DNA from: a bacterium
Lineage (GTDB): Bacteria > DRYD01
Direction: 5' to 3'
Assembly (NCBI GenBank): GCA_026418475.1
Contig: JAOABG010000004.1
Span: forward strand, 2,806-47,370
Length of the DNA stretch: 44,565 bases
Each line of letters starts with the position of its first letter. Position 1 is the first letter of the stretch. A program made the translations under genes and the position numbers. The notes under the pieces were generated by a model that was not told the DNA's origin, did not search any database, and saw only the letters and a program-made list of their open reading frames with translations. This document shows positions 1-9,957 of this stretch, piece after piece.

Positions 1-1
1 A

Positions 2-3000
2 AGTGGGGATCCAATAGGTTTAGAAAAGAGAATATTGCAGGAAATAAAGAGGATTCAAGAGATTCAATCGAGTGTTCCTACTTCGGAGTCTTCCCAAGAT
101 CTAGAAACTCAGAAGCAATATGCTTTGATTTTGTTGAAAAAAGGTGACTTAGATGGCGCTTTACAAGCTTTTAAAGAAATTATAAAGTTTAATAATGAAG
201 ATATTAGTAGTATTCTTAATATAGGAATAATATATTATAAGAAGAAGCAGTATGATGAGGCTTTGGATTATCTTGGGCGAGCGGTTGAATTAAAACCTGA
301 TGAATATGAAGCGTATTCTTATATTGCAAATGTTTATGAAGAGTTGTCTGATTTGAAAAAAGCCATAGACTACTATAAAAAGGCTATTTCTTATAATCCA
401 AATGAATATTTCTGCTACTATAGACTCGGCAGAATTTTATATTCTATGGGTTCATATGATGAAGCTATTAAGTACTATAAAAAATCGGTTGAACTTAATC
501 CTCTTGACAATTATTCTCATAACAATTTGGGAATAGCTTATTTGGAAGCTGGTAATATCACCGAAGCTATAAAGCATTTCCTTAAATCTATTTATTTGGA
601 TTCCAATGATTCTTACAGTTATTTTAATTTAGCTAAAGCTTATGTTAAGTTGGGACAATTGAATAGAGCTTATAAGAGTATTCAAAAGGCTATAGATTTA
701 GAACAGAAGCCTGTATATTTGCTAGAAGCTGCTAAAATACTGTATAAGTTGAGAAATTATAGAGAATCTTTGGTTTTTGCTGTAAAGGCTACTGAAATGG
801 ATCCCAATTTATTTGATGCTTATATTCTTATATCCAAACTTTACACTGTTGCAAAAAAATATGATGAAGGAATCACTATTCTTGAGAGATTTGCCAGTTT
901 TGAAAGAATGAGTTTATTGTTGGAATTATCTCAGATGTACTACATAAAGGGGGAAATAGATAAGTCTATATCGACTTTAAAAAGCATTTTATCTTATCCT
1001 GGGGAAAAAAATAATGATATAATAGTGGAAGCCACGAGAAGATTGATAAGAATATATTGTTCAAAAGGTAATTATCAAGAAGCTTATGAGTACTCCAAAA
1101 ACATCATTTCTCAGATATTTCTTGATAGAGAGGATTATACTTTATTGATATCTGTTTTTTTTAGTTTAGGTAAATATTCTGAGTTTTTGAATATTATTTC
1201 AAATTTGAATATTGATGAAATGGATTCTGAACTACTTTTTTATTATTCTTATTGTAATATTAAAGTTGGACTTTATACAATTGCGAAGGATTATTTGAAG
1301 AAATTGTATAGTTTATATCCTACTGATTTAAAAATTGCCTATTATTATTTTTATTCTCTTTTAAAGACTGGAGAAGTAAACTTAGCAAGAGATATTTTTA
1401 ATAAAATAGAAAAGGAATTGTTCAATAATCTTTCTGATTATGATGAAGTATTTGAAAATTATATAGAGCTTCTTTTTATTTTCAAAGAGTATGATTTGAT
1501 GTTAGAAAAGGCTCTCTATTTTGTAAATTCTCAAAATGTAACTTTTTCTCAAAAACAGAAAATAACCGAGTTTATTTTTAGGAGTTTATATGAAAGAAAA
1601 CAGATAAATAGGATTAAAGACTTTGAGAATCTAATTGTTTATTCGACTCACATTGTCAGGTATATTTTTTTATTGTCTTTGTTAATAACAAAGGATTATG
1701 AAAAATTAAAAGATTATGTTAAAAAATTTGCTCAAGATTTGGATGTTTTTGCTGATTATTCAGAATATCTTTTTATATATATTGTTTGTCTTTTAAAATT
1801 GGGTGAATTTGAGAAAGTTAATATAATATGTCAAAATTATCAGTTAAGGGATAATTATTCTTTGTTGACAAGTACCTTAATTGATATTTATAATTTTGAT
1901 CTTTTTAAGGCTATTAACAATCTTAAGTTAGAATTTAATTCTATGTATCATTTTTATGTTATTTTGGGTATGAAGTTTGGATTTGTTGAAAAACAGAAAA
2001 TTGATATTGTATGGGATAAATTACCTCAGATATTGAAAGATTTATGGAGAGTATATATATATGATTATGAAAATATAGGAGAGGATAATATACAGGAATT
2101 CATAAAACTTGTTGATTCTCTAAGAAAGTATATTGATGATGAAGCAGAAATTAATGAGTATATTTATTTTTTACCAGATGACATTGTTGATTATTATTTT
2201 TATAATCCCATTAATCTATTTTTCCACATGATGACTTTAAATGTTGACAGGTATATGATTGAAGAGGAATGGGAAAAGGTAAACATTTTTAGAAAAATAA
2301 GGTATCAGACTAGAAAAAAGTTATTTGAAGATTTGGAATATTTGGCTAGCAAGATTAATAGAGATTGGACTCAAATGAATTATTACTATAGCTATATATT
2401 TGCCAAGTATAGTATTTTAGTTGGTAATCTTGATAAAGCTATTAGCTTGCTTTTTGAATCGTTAAACTATAATAAATATTTTTATTCTGCAAGATTTTTA
2501 CTTGGTAGTATATATTATCTCAGAGAAATGTATGATTTAGCTATAGAACAATTGGTTGATGTTTATCATGAAAACAATGAGACTATTAGATATCTTCTTG
2601 GTAAAAATTATATTGCCACTAAATCTTTCAAACTGGCGGACGAAGAGTTTTCTTATCTGGTGAGTAAGAAGCCTGATAGTTATAAGTACCTATATTATAA
2701 GATACTTTCAAATGTTTATATGATGAATTTCAAATCTGTAGAAATTCTGGAAAATTTTTATAATAAGATCAGAGTAGAGAAGAGTATTAGGGGGTTAGAA
2801 TTCTTGGAAATTTCTCTATATCTTTCTTATATATATATACTTATAAAAAAATATAAAGAAGCGGAAGATGTTTTATTGGATTTGTTAAACAGTTTTCAAA
2901 CAAATGAAAAAGTTTATAAGTATTTATCTATTGTTTATATTTCTACTAATCAAATTCCTAAGGTTTTGAATGTATATAACATGGGTATAAAGAATATACC

Positions 3001-3457
3001 TGATAGTTCTGAGCTTTATTCCCAAAGAGGAGTTTTGTATTATAAAGCTAATAAACTTGATTTGGCGGAGAAGGATTTTTTAAGGGCATATGAATTGAAT
3101 AATCTCGATTTTGTGGCCATAAGTCATTTAGGTTTGATTTCTTTAAAAAAGGAAGATTTTACTTCTGCTTTGAATTATTTTAAAGAAGCTATATCTATTA
3201 AGCCATTGGCTTATGAAATATACACTAATATAGGTAATGTATACGAAAAGATGGGTAAGGTAATAGAAGCAAAAGAATACTATGAAATGGCTTATGAACA
3301 TAATCCATCTAATGTACAAAATATAAGAAAATTAATCGAGATACTTAAAAGACTTTCTGATACTATAAAATTACAAATGATAAAAGAAGAAATAGAAAAA
3401 AGTTCTTCTTTTGATTCCAAAGTTAAGAGTGAACTTATATCGCTGATAGGAGGATAG
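2..3457 (+). CDS. Large TPR-repeat protein (5' end probably outside the window)
   Basis: Many 34-aa TPR units (e.g. 'AYSYIANVYEELSDLKKAIDYYKKAISYNP'). The frame is open to the window edge upstream of the TTG at 35, so the true start may lie upstream. Confidence 0.85.
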   Translation, partial: SGDPIGLEKRILQEIKRIQEIQSSVPTSESSQDLETQKQYALILLKKGDLDGALQAFKEIIKFNNEDISSILNIGIIYYKKKQYDEALDYLGRAVELKPDEYEAYSYIANVYEELSDLKKAIDYYKKAISYNPNEYFCYYRLGRILYSMGSYDEAIKYYKKSVELNPLDNYSHNNLGIAYLEAGNITEAIKHFLKSIYLDSNDSYSYFNLAKAYVKLGQLNRAYKSIQKAIDLEQKPVYLLEAAKILYKLRNYRESLVFAVKATEMDPNLFDAYILISKLYTVAKKYDEGITILERFASFERMSLLLELSQMYYIKGEIDKSISTLKSILSYPGEKNNDIIVEATRRLIRIYCSKGNYQEAYEYSKNIISQIFLDREDYTLLISVFFSLGKYSEFLNIISNLNIDEMDSELLFYYSYCNIKVGLYTIAKDYLKKLYSLYPTDLKIAYYYFYSLLKTGEVNLARDIFNKIEKELFNNLSDYDEVFENYIELLFIFKEYDLMLEKALYFVNSQNVTFSQKQKITEFIFRSLYERKQINRIKDFENLIVYSTHIVRYIFLLSLLITKDYEKLKDYVKKFAQDLDVFADYSEYLFIYIVCLLKLGEFEKVNIICQNYQLRDNYSLLTSTLIDIYNFDLFKAINNLKLEFNSMYHFYVILGMKFGFVEKQKIDIVWDKLPQILKDLWRVYIYDYENIGEDNIQEFIKLVDSLRKYIDDEAEINEYIYFLPDDIVDYYFYNPINLFFHMMTLNVDRYMIEEEWEKVNIFRKIRYQTRKKLFEDLEYLASKINRDWTQMNYYYSYIFAKYSILVGNLDKAISLLFESLNYNKYFYSARFLLGSIYYLREMYDLAIEQLVDVYHENNETIRYLLGKNYIATKSFKLADEEFSYLVSKKPDSYKYLYYKILSNVYMMNFKSVEILENFYNKIRVEKSIRGLEFLEISLYLSYIYILIKKYKEAEDVLLDLLNSFQTNEKVYKYLSIVYISTNQIPKVLNVYNMGIKNIPDSSELYSQRGVLYYKANKLDLAEKDFLRAYELNNLDFVAISHLGLISLKKEDFTSALNYFKEAISIKPLAYEIYTNIGNVYEKMGKVIEAKEYYEMAYEHNPSNVQNIRKLIEILKRLSDTIKLQMIKEEIEKSSSFDSKVKSELISLIGG

Positions 3458-3461
3458 ATGT

Positions 3462-6032
3462 ATGGAAGCTACCTTAAATAAAGTTTATAAGTCTAAGCAA
3501 AACTATTTTTACGTGATTCAAAAGTTAATCGGCCAAGATGAAATTTTAAATATAATCAATGATGTTTTTAAAATGATGAATTTTAGCTACTACTCTTTTG
3601 AAAGTTTTCAATATATTGAAGATATTATTAATGATCAACCTATAAGTATTATTAGTCCTTTTTTTTACATATCAAAAGATAAAAAAGAATTATTTTTGGT
3701 TGAATTTTTTTCTGATTATGGTAATACTGTATTTGTTTTACATTATTACTCTATGGATGATGGTTTTGACTATGAGGACAAAATAAATTCTGTTTTTAAT
3801 GAGATCATAAAAAAATACGATCTAAATTGTATTTATTTTAATTATAAGGATATCTTTAAAATTTCTGATAAAAATATGCTAAATTGGTTTATGAAGGATG
3901 TTAATATAGGGTTGTTAAGCATAGTAAAAGAATATAAAATTGATAGAGAAAAACTGAATTTTGATAAATATTTTATTGATTCGAGAGTTATATCTGTTTC
4001 TTATTCTGTCCTTAGGGGTAATTATTCTGATATTTCTTTGGAAGATTTGAAATATATGGAATTACTTGAGAAGAATAATTTTTTAAAAATCTTTGTGGTT
4101 TTCAGATGTTCTTCTACAGGGGCTTCTATATTTCAGATGAATAAATTGGATAATGTGGGAATATTATTAGAAAGTTTTAGGTGTCCAATTTGTGGTAAAA
4201 AGCTGTCTGAAGAAAACAGAGAAATAAATTTAACTGTTTCTCCGTTTTTTGATATATACTTTACGAATTATATATGGCTAAAAAATGTTATTTTTGACTA
4301 TTTTATTTCGTCTGATAATATGGTTGTATATGAATACGATAAAGATGTTTATCTTATAAGATATATGAATTCTTTGTATTTTGTTGTTTTTACTGATTAT
4401 AATAATCTTCTATCTTCTCTTTCGTATTATAAGGATGTTGAGATACTTAATTTATCCCATTCTTTTTTCTTTATAATCAACTATGAAAACAATAGTATTA
4501 ATTTTTCTCTTGTTGATAGATTCAAAGAAAAGATAACTCTTATAAATATGAATAAAGATAATTTTTCAATTGATAATTTTAGGAAAATTTTGGTTGATAT
4601 AAAAGAAAAAATAGAATATATATATAATATGAAACAATTTGGAAATATTGTTGTTAATATTAATTATCCAAGTTTATTGATGTATAGTAGTAAGCAGGTT
4701 CATCAAAAAGAGGAAGTTATCTTAGAGGTTCTTGATTCTGAAGAGAAGGAACTTGTTTATCCTGCTTTTAAAGAGGAAGAAGGATTTTTCGTGGAAACTA
4801 AAACTGTTTCAGATAAAGAGCATTCTATTTTTTCTGAAGAAAAACGGGAGGATGAAAGCCAGTTATACTCTGAGATTGTTGAAATTCAAGAGCCTTATCA
4901 AATACAAGAGATAACTGTAAGTAAGGATCAAGAAGAATTTGTGGATATATTTGAAAATATTATAGAAGAAAAGAAAAATGAATCAATGGGGGACCTGACT
5001 GTTCAAAAAATCATTAGTGAACAGCCTATATTTGAAGAAGTATTTGAAGAAGAGAAAAAGTCGGTTGAGGATATCTTAGATGAAATAAATTTATCAATGA
5101 CTAATTCTCTAGATCAGACTATCGATGAGAAGACTACAGAGCAGGAAAATTTGGAAGAGCTTTTAGTGATTAATAGAGAAATTGAATTAAAAAAAGATAA
5201 AAAAGAAGATTTATCTATAACGGTTAATATTGATGATCTATTAAAAGATGTTAAGGTTAATTTTAGATCAGAACTTGGTAAAGATTTGATTTTAAAGGAT
5301 ATGCTTAGTATTTTTTATCATTTATTGGCTGGGATGAGTAAAGAAAAATTAGCTTTTATTGAAAAGAATATTCAATATTTTAAACAGAGTATGCAAATTA
5401 AAGATCCAAATTTGAAATATAATATCTCTATTATTAATCCAAAGGGATTTAATGTTTTTCCTAAGGATGAGATACTTATTGTTAATTATTATCAGCCTAT
5501 TATGGGACGTCTATATGATATGAAAGATTATTATATCAGAGATAAGGAGGTATATAGTTTTTGTATCAACAAGAGCACATTGTTTTTTAATTTATTTTAC
5601 AATGCTGTACCAAACATTATTGTTTCTTCATTTGTTTTAGATGTTTCTTTTGATTCTTTTGATAGTAATATGGTTTATACTTATCCTGCTGAGCTTAAAG
5701 AATTAAAAATTAACATAATTAAGAGAGTTACTGATAATTTGGATAATTTAAAGGTTAGTGGAGTTATACAAAATTTTGTTATTTTAAATGAAGAATTTGA
5801 ATATATTACTGAGAATAATAGTTTTGATTCAGATGTAATATATAAGATTTATAATTATTACAATCTTTATTCTGTTATTGAACCGATTGTTTGGGGTTTG
5901 GGAAGTAAAGAAGGGGGATTTTATTTGGTGCTCAAATTTAACAATGTTTTCCTTGTGGTATATGATAAAGATTTTTCATTTAACAAAATAGTTAGCTTGT
6001 ATAATAGTTTATATTTATTGGAGATTTTATGA
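3462..6032 (+). CDS. Uncharacterised 856-aa protein: two globular parts joined by a long Glu-rich linker, with one CPICGKKL half zinc-knuckle
   Basis: Single long ORF starting 4 nt after the TPR gene stop. The acidic linker runs about aa 410-590. No family recognised. Confidence 0.8.
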   Translation: MEATLNKVYKSKQNYFYVIQKLIGQDEILNIINDVFKMMNFSYYSFESFQYIEDIINDQPISIISPFFYISKDKKELFLVEFFSDYGNTVFVLHYYSMDDGFDYEDKINSVFNEIIKKYDLNCIYFNYKDIFKISDKNMLNWFMKDVNIGLLSIVKEYKIDREKLNFDKYFIDSRVISVSYSVLRGNYSDISLEDLKYMELLEKNNFLKIFVVFRCSSTGASIFQMNKLDNVGILLESFRCPICGKKLSEENREINLTVSPFFDIYFTNYIWLKNVIFDYFISSDNMVVYEYDKDVYLIRYMNSLYFVVFTDYNNLLSSLSYYKDVEILNLSHSFFFIINYENNSINFSLVDRFKEKITLINMNKDNFSIDNFRKILVDIKEKIEYIYNMKQFGNIVVNINYPSLLMYSSKQVHQKEEVILEVLDSEEKELVYPAFKEEEGFFVETKTVSDKEHSIFSEEKREDESQLYSEIVEIQEPYQIQEITVSKDQEEFVDIFENIIEEKKNESMGDLTVQKIISEQPIFEEVFEEEKKSVEDILDEINLSMTNSLDQTIDEKTTEQENLEELLVINREIELKKDKKEDLSITVNIDDLLKDVKVNFRSELGKDLILKDMLSIFYHLLAGMSKEKLAFIEKNIQYFKQSMQIKDPNLKYNISIINPKGFNVFPKDEILIVNYYQPIMGRLYDMKDYYIRDKEVYSFCINKSTLFFNLFYNAVPNIIVSSFVLDVSFDSFDSNMVYTYPAELKELKINIIKRVTDNLDNLKVSGVIQNFVILNEEFEYITENNSFDSDVIYKIYNYYNLYSVIEPIVWGLGSKEGGFYLVLKFNNVFLVVYDKDFSFNKIVSLYNSLYLLEIL

Positions 6033-6103
6033 GCGCTTGGGCAGGAGCGTTTGTGGGGCGCTATATAAATACCTTCCTGCTAAAAGGGGAAAATGAATAT
6101 TAA
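6029..6103 (+). CDS. Putative 24-aa micro-ORF MSAWAGAFVGRYINTFLLKGENEY
   Basis: ATGA overlap with the upstream stop; overlaps the start of the 6093 gene; locally GC-rich compared with its AT-rich surroundings. Not in the ORF track. Confidence 0.4.
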   Translation: MSAWAGAFVGRYINTFLLKGENEY

Positions 6104-6479
6104 TCAGTTTGAAGGAACAATAGCTTACTTTGTGATATCAAGGTTAGCTGGTGGGGAAATATTGGAAAATTATGTTAAAGATCAGGATATTCTTCAACCA
6201 TTACTTGAATATTCCCTCAATTATATAGAAAATTACGAGTCATTTAAAAATGATTTAAATAATTTTAATTCTACTCTGGCTCAGTACAGTCCAAATTTTA
6301 AACTAGATAAATTAAAAAGTTTGAATTTTATTTACTCTAACATGAAGGTGTTTTTTTGCGAGATTAAAGAGGACGATATATTTGCAGTTATTTTTTTTAG
6401 TGCCTCTTATCCTGATGGTATAGTGAAAATTTTTCTCAATGAATATATCAATTATGTTAAACAAAATTATAGTTTATAG
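6093..6479 (+). CDS. Uncharacterised 128-aa protein, possibly roadblock/longin-like (weak)
   Basis: Compact alpha/beta ORF between the 856-aa gene and the RsbW-like gene. Confidence 0.65.
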   Translation: MNINQFEGTIAYFVISRLAGGEILENYVKDQDILQPLLEYSLNYIENYESFKNDLNNFNSTLAQYSPNFKLDKLKSLNFIYSNMKVFFCEIKEDDIFAVIFFSASYPDGIVKIFLNEYINYVKQNYSL

Positions 6480-6987
6480 TATGGATATAAAAACAGTGAA
6501 TGATTTATTATTAAAAGCTACAAAAGGAAAGTTTAAGCTTTATGATAGTGAGAAATTTGAACAGAGAGTAAGTGATATAAAGAATTTATCAAATTCATTT
6601 TTTTCTTTCTTTGTAGGAATGGAAGAGGATATATATAATGTTAGGCATGAAGTTGAAAAAATTATAAAAAGCAATTTTCCAAATGTTGATCAAAGAAAAC
6701 TTTATAATATTCTACTAGTTTTTACTGAGTTGTCTACAAATATGATTAAACATGCTTGTAATGGTTATTTTGAGATTTATTTGGATCATAGTAGTGTTTA
6801 TATGTTATTTAAAGATTCCGGTGCTGGTATTAGTATTGATAGAATACCATTTATTACTTTATCCAACTATTCTCGGTTGGAGGATTCTTTAGGATTCGGA
6901 TTTAATATATGTATTGAGTTGAGTGATTCTATAGAGATGGAAACCAGTCAAAACGGAACCAATATAATAGTTCTAATGTATATATGA
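6439..6987 (+). CDS. HATPase_c anti-sigma-factor/RsbW-like serine kinase
   Basis: N-box-like 'ELSTNMIKHACNG', G1-like 'FKDSGAGIS', G2-like 'DSLGFGFNIC'. The true start may be the ATG at 6481, after the upstream stop. Confidence 0.75.
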   Translation: MNISIMLNKIIVYSMDIKTVNDLLLKATKGKFKLYDSEKFEQRVSDIKNLSNSFFSFFVGMEEDIYNVRHEVEKIIKSNFPNVDQRKLYNILLVFTELSTNMIKHACNGYFEIYLDHSSVYMLFKDSGAGISIDRIPFITLSNYSRLEDSLGFGFNICIELSDSIEMETSQNGTNIIVLMYI

Positions 6988-7706
6988 TGTATTTGGATTT
7001 ATATAATGAGAAGTTGAAACAAGTTGATTTATTGAGGTTACCCAATCACATTGCTTTTATTATGGATGGTAATAGGAGATGGTCTAAGAGGAATAATCTT
7101 CCGAGCTTTGTGGGGCATAAGAAAGGATTTGTTAATTTTAAAGATATAATATTTTTTTCTAAGGAATTGGGTATAAAAGAATTATCCTTTTTTGCTTTTT
7201 CTAAAGAAAATTGGAATAGATCTAATGAAGAGGTTAATTTTCTGCTAAATTTGATGCTATTTTATACTAATAGGGAGATATTTAGAATTATTGAAGAAGG
7301 TATAAGAATAAGAATCATTGGTGATAAAGAAAGTATTCCTGTTGAATTGAAAGAGGCTTTTAATAGGATAGAACGAGAAAGTGAAATTTTTGATAAAATG
7401 ATTGTTAATGTTATGATAAACTATTCAGGGCAATATGATGTTTTACAGGCTATAAAAAAGATTATTCATAGTGGATATGGGTCGGAACAAGTTGATTATG
7501 ATTTGATTAATTCTTGTCTTTTAATAAGTTCTCCTGATTTACTTATAAGAACTGGAGGGGAATATAGAATAAGTAATTTTATACTTTTTCAGCTTGCTTA
7601 TACTGAACTTTATTTTTCTCAGAAAATGTGGCCAGATTTTCAGATTGATGATCTGATTGATGCTATTATAGATTATCAGGGAAGAGAAAGAAGATGGGGA
7701 AAGTAG
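6984..7706 (+). CDS. uppS: Isoprenyl (undecaprenyl) diphosphate synthase
   Basis: 'HIAFIMDGNRRWSKRNNLPSFVGHKKG', 'SFFAFSKENWNRSNEEV', 'DLLIRTGGEYRISNFILFQLAYTELYF'. Confidence 0.95.
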   Translation: MMYLDLYNEKLKQVDLLRLPNHIAFIMDGNRRWSKRNNLPSFVGHKKGFVNFKDIIFFSKELGIKELSFFAFSKENWNRSNEEVNFLLNLMLFYTNREIFRIIEEGIRIRIIGDKESIPVELKEAFNRIERESEIFDKMIVNVMINYSGQYDVLQAIKKIIHSGYGSEQVDYDLINSCLLISSPDLLIRTGGEYRISNFILFQLAYTELYFSQKMWPDFQIDDLIDAIIDYQGRERRWGK

Positions 7707-8872
7707 CAGTAATACATTTTTCTGACTGTTTTTTCCCAAGAATTAATGGGGTAACTGTTGCGATAAATACCATTTCTAATGCTTTGAAGGAACATCAAGT
7801 GTATAATATTATTGTTTCACCTTCTTATGAAGGCAATAATGATCTGAAATTTGAAGATTTTTATGGGATTGATCTGATTAGAATTCCATCTAAGACTTTT
7901 ATTTTCAATAGAGAAGATAGGTTTATGTTGTTTTCTTCTAATCAACAGCTATTCAACACTATAAAAAATAGAATTAAAAATTATTCTGTTGTTGTTTTCC
8001 TTTTTCATAATATTATGAATAGTTATTTTATTGGATATAATGTAATGAAACTTTTGCAAGCTGATGAATTTAAAGGCCAGATTTTAAAAATATATTATTA
8101 TCATACATTTTGGGAACATTATTTGCATTACTTACCATTACCTAAATTTATCTCTGGAAATTTTCTTAAGTTATTAGAGAAACAAATACTCAGAAAGATG
8201 GATTATATAATGGTAGCTAATGATTACGTTAAAAGTGTTGTTAATGAAAAAATGGGTTCAGATGTTAAAATTGTTGTTAATCCGCTTCCCATAAATCCTG
8301 TTTTTTTCAGAGATAGGGATCCAAATTTAACTAACCTCCCGGATAGAAAATATTTTGTATATGTTGGCAGAATGGGAAAAGAAAAAAATTTATACTTTTT
8401 GCTGGATATTTTTAAAGAGTTGCTAAGTTTTGATAATGACTTTTATCTTTACTTGATTGGAGATGGTCCAGAAAAACAGAATCTTATTTCATATTCCAAA
8501 TACAATGGTATTTCAGAGAGAACGCTTTTCTTGGGTTATATGACTCAAAATGAAATTATTGAGCTATATAAATATTCTCAAGGAGTGATTTTTACTTCAA
8601 AGACAGAGACCCTTGGTTTAGTTATATTGGAAGCAATGAGTAGTGGGGGAATAGTATTTACTCTTAATGTTCCTCCTTTTAACTCTGTCATTAATAATCT
8701 TAATGATGGAGTGTTGATAAATTATGAAGATAGGAGATATTTTGCTAAAAAGATTATTGAAATTATTTCTGATAGAGATTTATCTGAAAGAATAAGGAAA
8801 AATGCTATTAATCGTTCCCAAAATTTTCATCCCTCTGCTTTTGCTCATAATTTTCTGAGTGTTATCAGGTAG
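7694..8872 (+). CDS. GT4-family glycosyltransferase
   Basis: 'YVGRMGKEKNLYFLLDIF', 'LIGDGPEKQNL', 'TSKTETLGLVILEAMSSGG'. Confidence 0.9.
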   Translation: MGKVAVIHFSDCFFPRINGVTVAINTISNALKEHQVYNIIVSPSYEGNNDLKFEDFYGIDLIRIPSKTFIFNREDRFMLFSSNQQLFNTIKNRIKNYSVVVFLFHNIMNSYFIGYNVMKLLQADEFKGQILKIYYYHTFWEHYLHYLPLPKFISGNFLKLLEKQILRKMDYIMVANDYVKSVVNEKMGSDVKIVVNPLPINPVFFRDRDPNLTNLPDRKYFVYVGRMGKEKNLYFLLDIFKELLSFDNDFYLYLIGDGPEKQNLISYSKYNGISERTLFLGYMTQNEIIELYKYSQGVIFTSKTETLGLVILEAMSSGGIVFTLNVPPFNSVINNLNDGVLINYEDRRYFAKKIIEIISDRDLSERIRKNAINRSQNFHPSAFAHNFLSVIR

Positions 8873-8883
8873 GTGAATTAATC

Positions 8884-9957
8884 ATGGCAAAAATAGGAAT
8901 AGATGTTATGGGTGGTGACAATGCACCGTTAGCAGTTATCGAAGGAATACTTTATTCTTTGATGGAAAACAAAGACCTTCATATTGTTGCTACTTATTAT
9001 AAGAATATTGATATGAATGATATGATAAAGAGGATTTTTTCTCTCTCTGCTAAAAAAAGCAAAATTAAGAATTTTATAAAAAACAATTTGTGGAGAGATA
9101 GGATAGAATTTATTCCTTGTGAGAGCTACATAAGCATGAAGGATAGGCCATCTGGTTTTTTAAAACATAAGAACAACACTTTAAGAACTGTTTTTGATTT
9201 ATTGAAGGATAATATTGTTCATGGGGTGGTTTATGCTGGAAATACCGGTGCTTTTTTGGAAGGTTCTGTACTTGTTGTTGGTAGAATGGAAAATGTCAAG
9301 AGACCTGCTTTGTTAACAATTCTGCCTTTTGGTAATCCCCCAGTTTTTCTGCTGGACAGCGGTGCCAATCCTGAATGTAAGCCGGAATATATGTTGCAGT
9401 TTGCGATTATGGCATCCACATATTATAAGGTTGTGCTTTCCAAAATTCCTACCGTTGGGATCCTCAATATAGGTAATGAAGAAATAAAAGGTAATAATTT
9501 GGTTAAAGAAACACATGGATTGATTAAAAGTTATATGGATAAAAATCCTAAGCTGTTTAATTATTGTGGTTTTATAGAGCCATATGATGTTGTAAACTCT
9601 AAAATAAATATTGTTTTAACTGATGGTTTTAGTGGGAATATTATGTTAAAATCTTTTGAAGCTTTATCTGAATATGTAATGGACATGATGAAAAAGGAGT
9701 TTTCTAAGGGAATAATAAATAAAGCTTTGGGTTTAATTCTTAGGTCTAATTTCAGAAAACTCAAAAATTTTTTTGATTATTCTGAATATGGTGGTGCTAT
9801 TATGCTTGGGTTGAAAGGAATATGTATCAAAACACATGGAAGAGCAAATTATAAAGCTATAAAAAATTCTATCTTGTTTACTTATAGACTAATAAAGAAT
9901 GATATGATAAATAAAATAGAGAAAGAAATCAAAAGTATGGAAGTATGGATTACTTAA
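8884..9957 (+). CDS. plsX: Phosphate acyltransferase PlsX
   Basis: 'KIGIDVMGGDNAPLAVIEG', 'DGFSGNIMLKSFEA', 'GLKGICIKTHGRANYKAIKNSI'. Confidence 0.95.
   Translation: MAKIGIDVMGGDNAPLAVIEGILYSLMENKDLHIVATYYKNIDMNDMIKRIFSLSAKKSKIKNFIKNNLWRDRIEFIPCESYISMKDRPSGFLKHKNNTLRTVFDLLKDNIVHGVVYAGNTGAFLEGSVLVVGRMENVKRPALLTILPFGNPPVFLLDSGANPECKPEYMLQFAIMASTYYKVVLSKIPTVGILNIGNEEIKGNNLVKETHGLIKSYMDKNPKLFNYCGFIEPYDVVNSKINIVLTDGFSGNIMLKSFEALSEYVMDMMKKEFSKGIINKALGLILRSNFRKLKNFFDYSEYGGAIMLGLKGICIKTHGRANYKAIKNSILFTYRLIKNDMINKIEKEIKSMEVWIT

Noticed and set aside
4732-4914. Alternate-frame ORF within the acidic linker of the 856-aa gene
   Set aside because: Lys/Leu-rich frame shadow of GAA/GAG codons.
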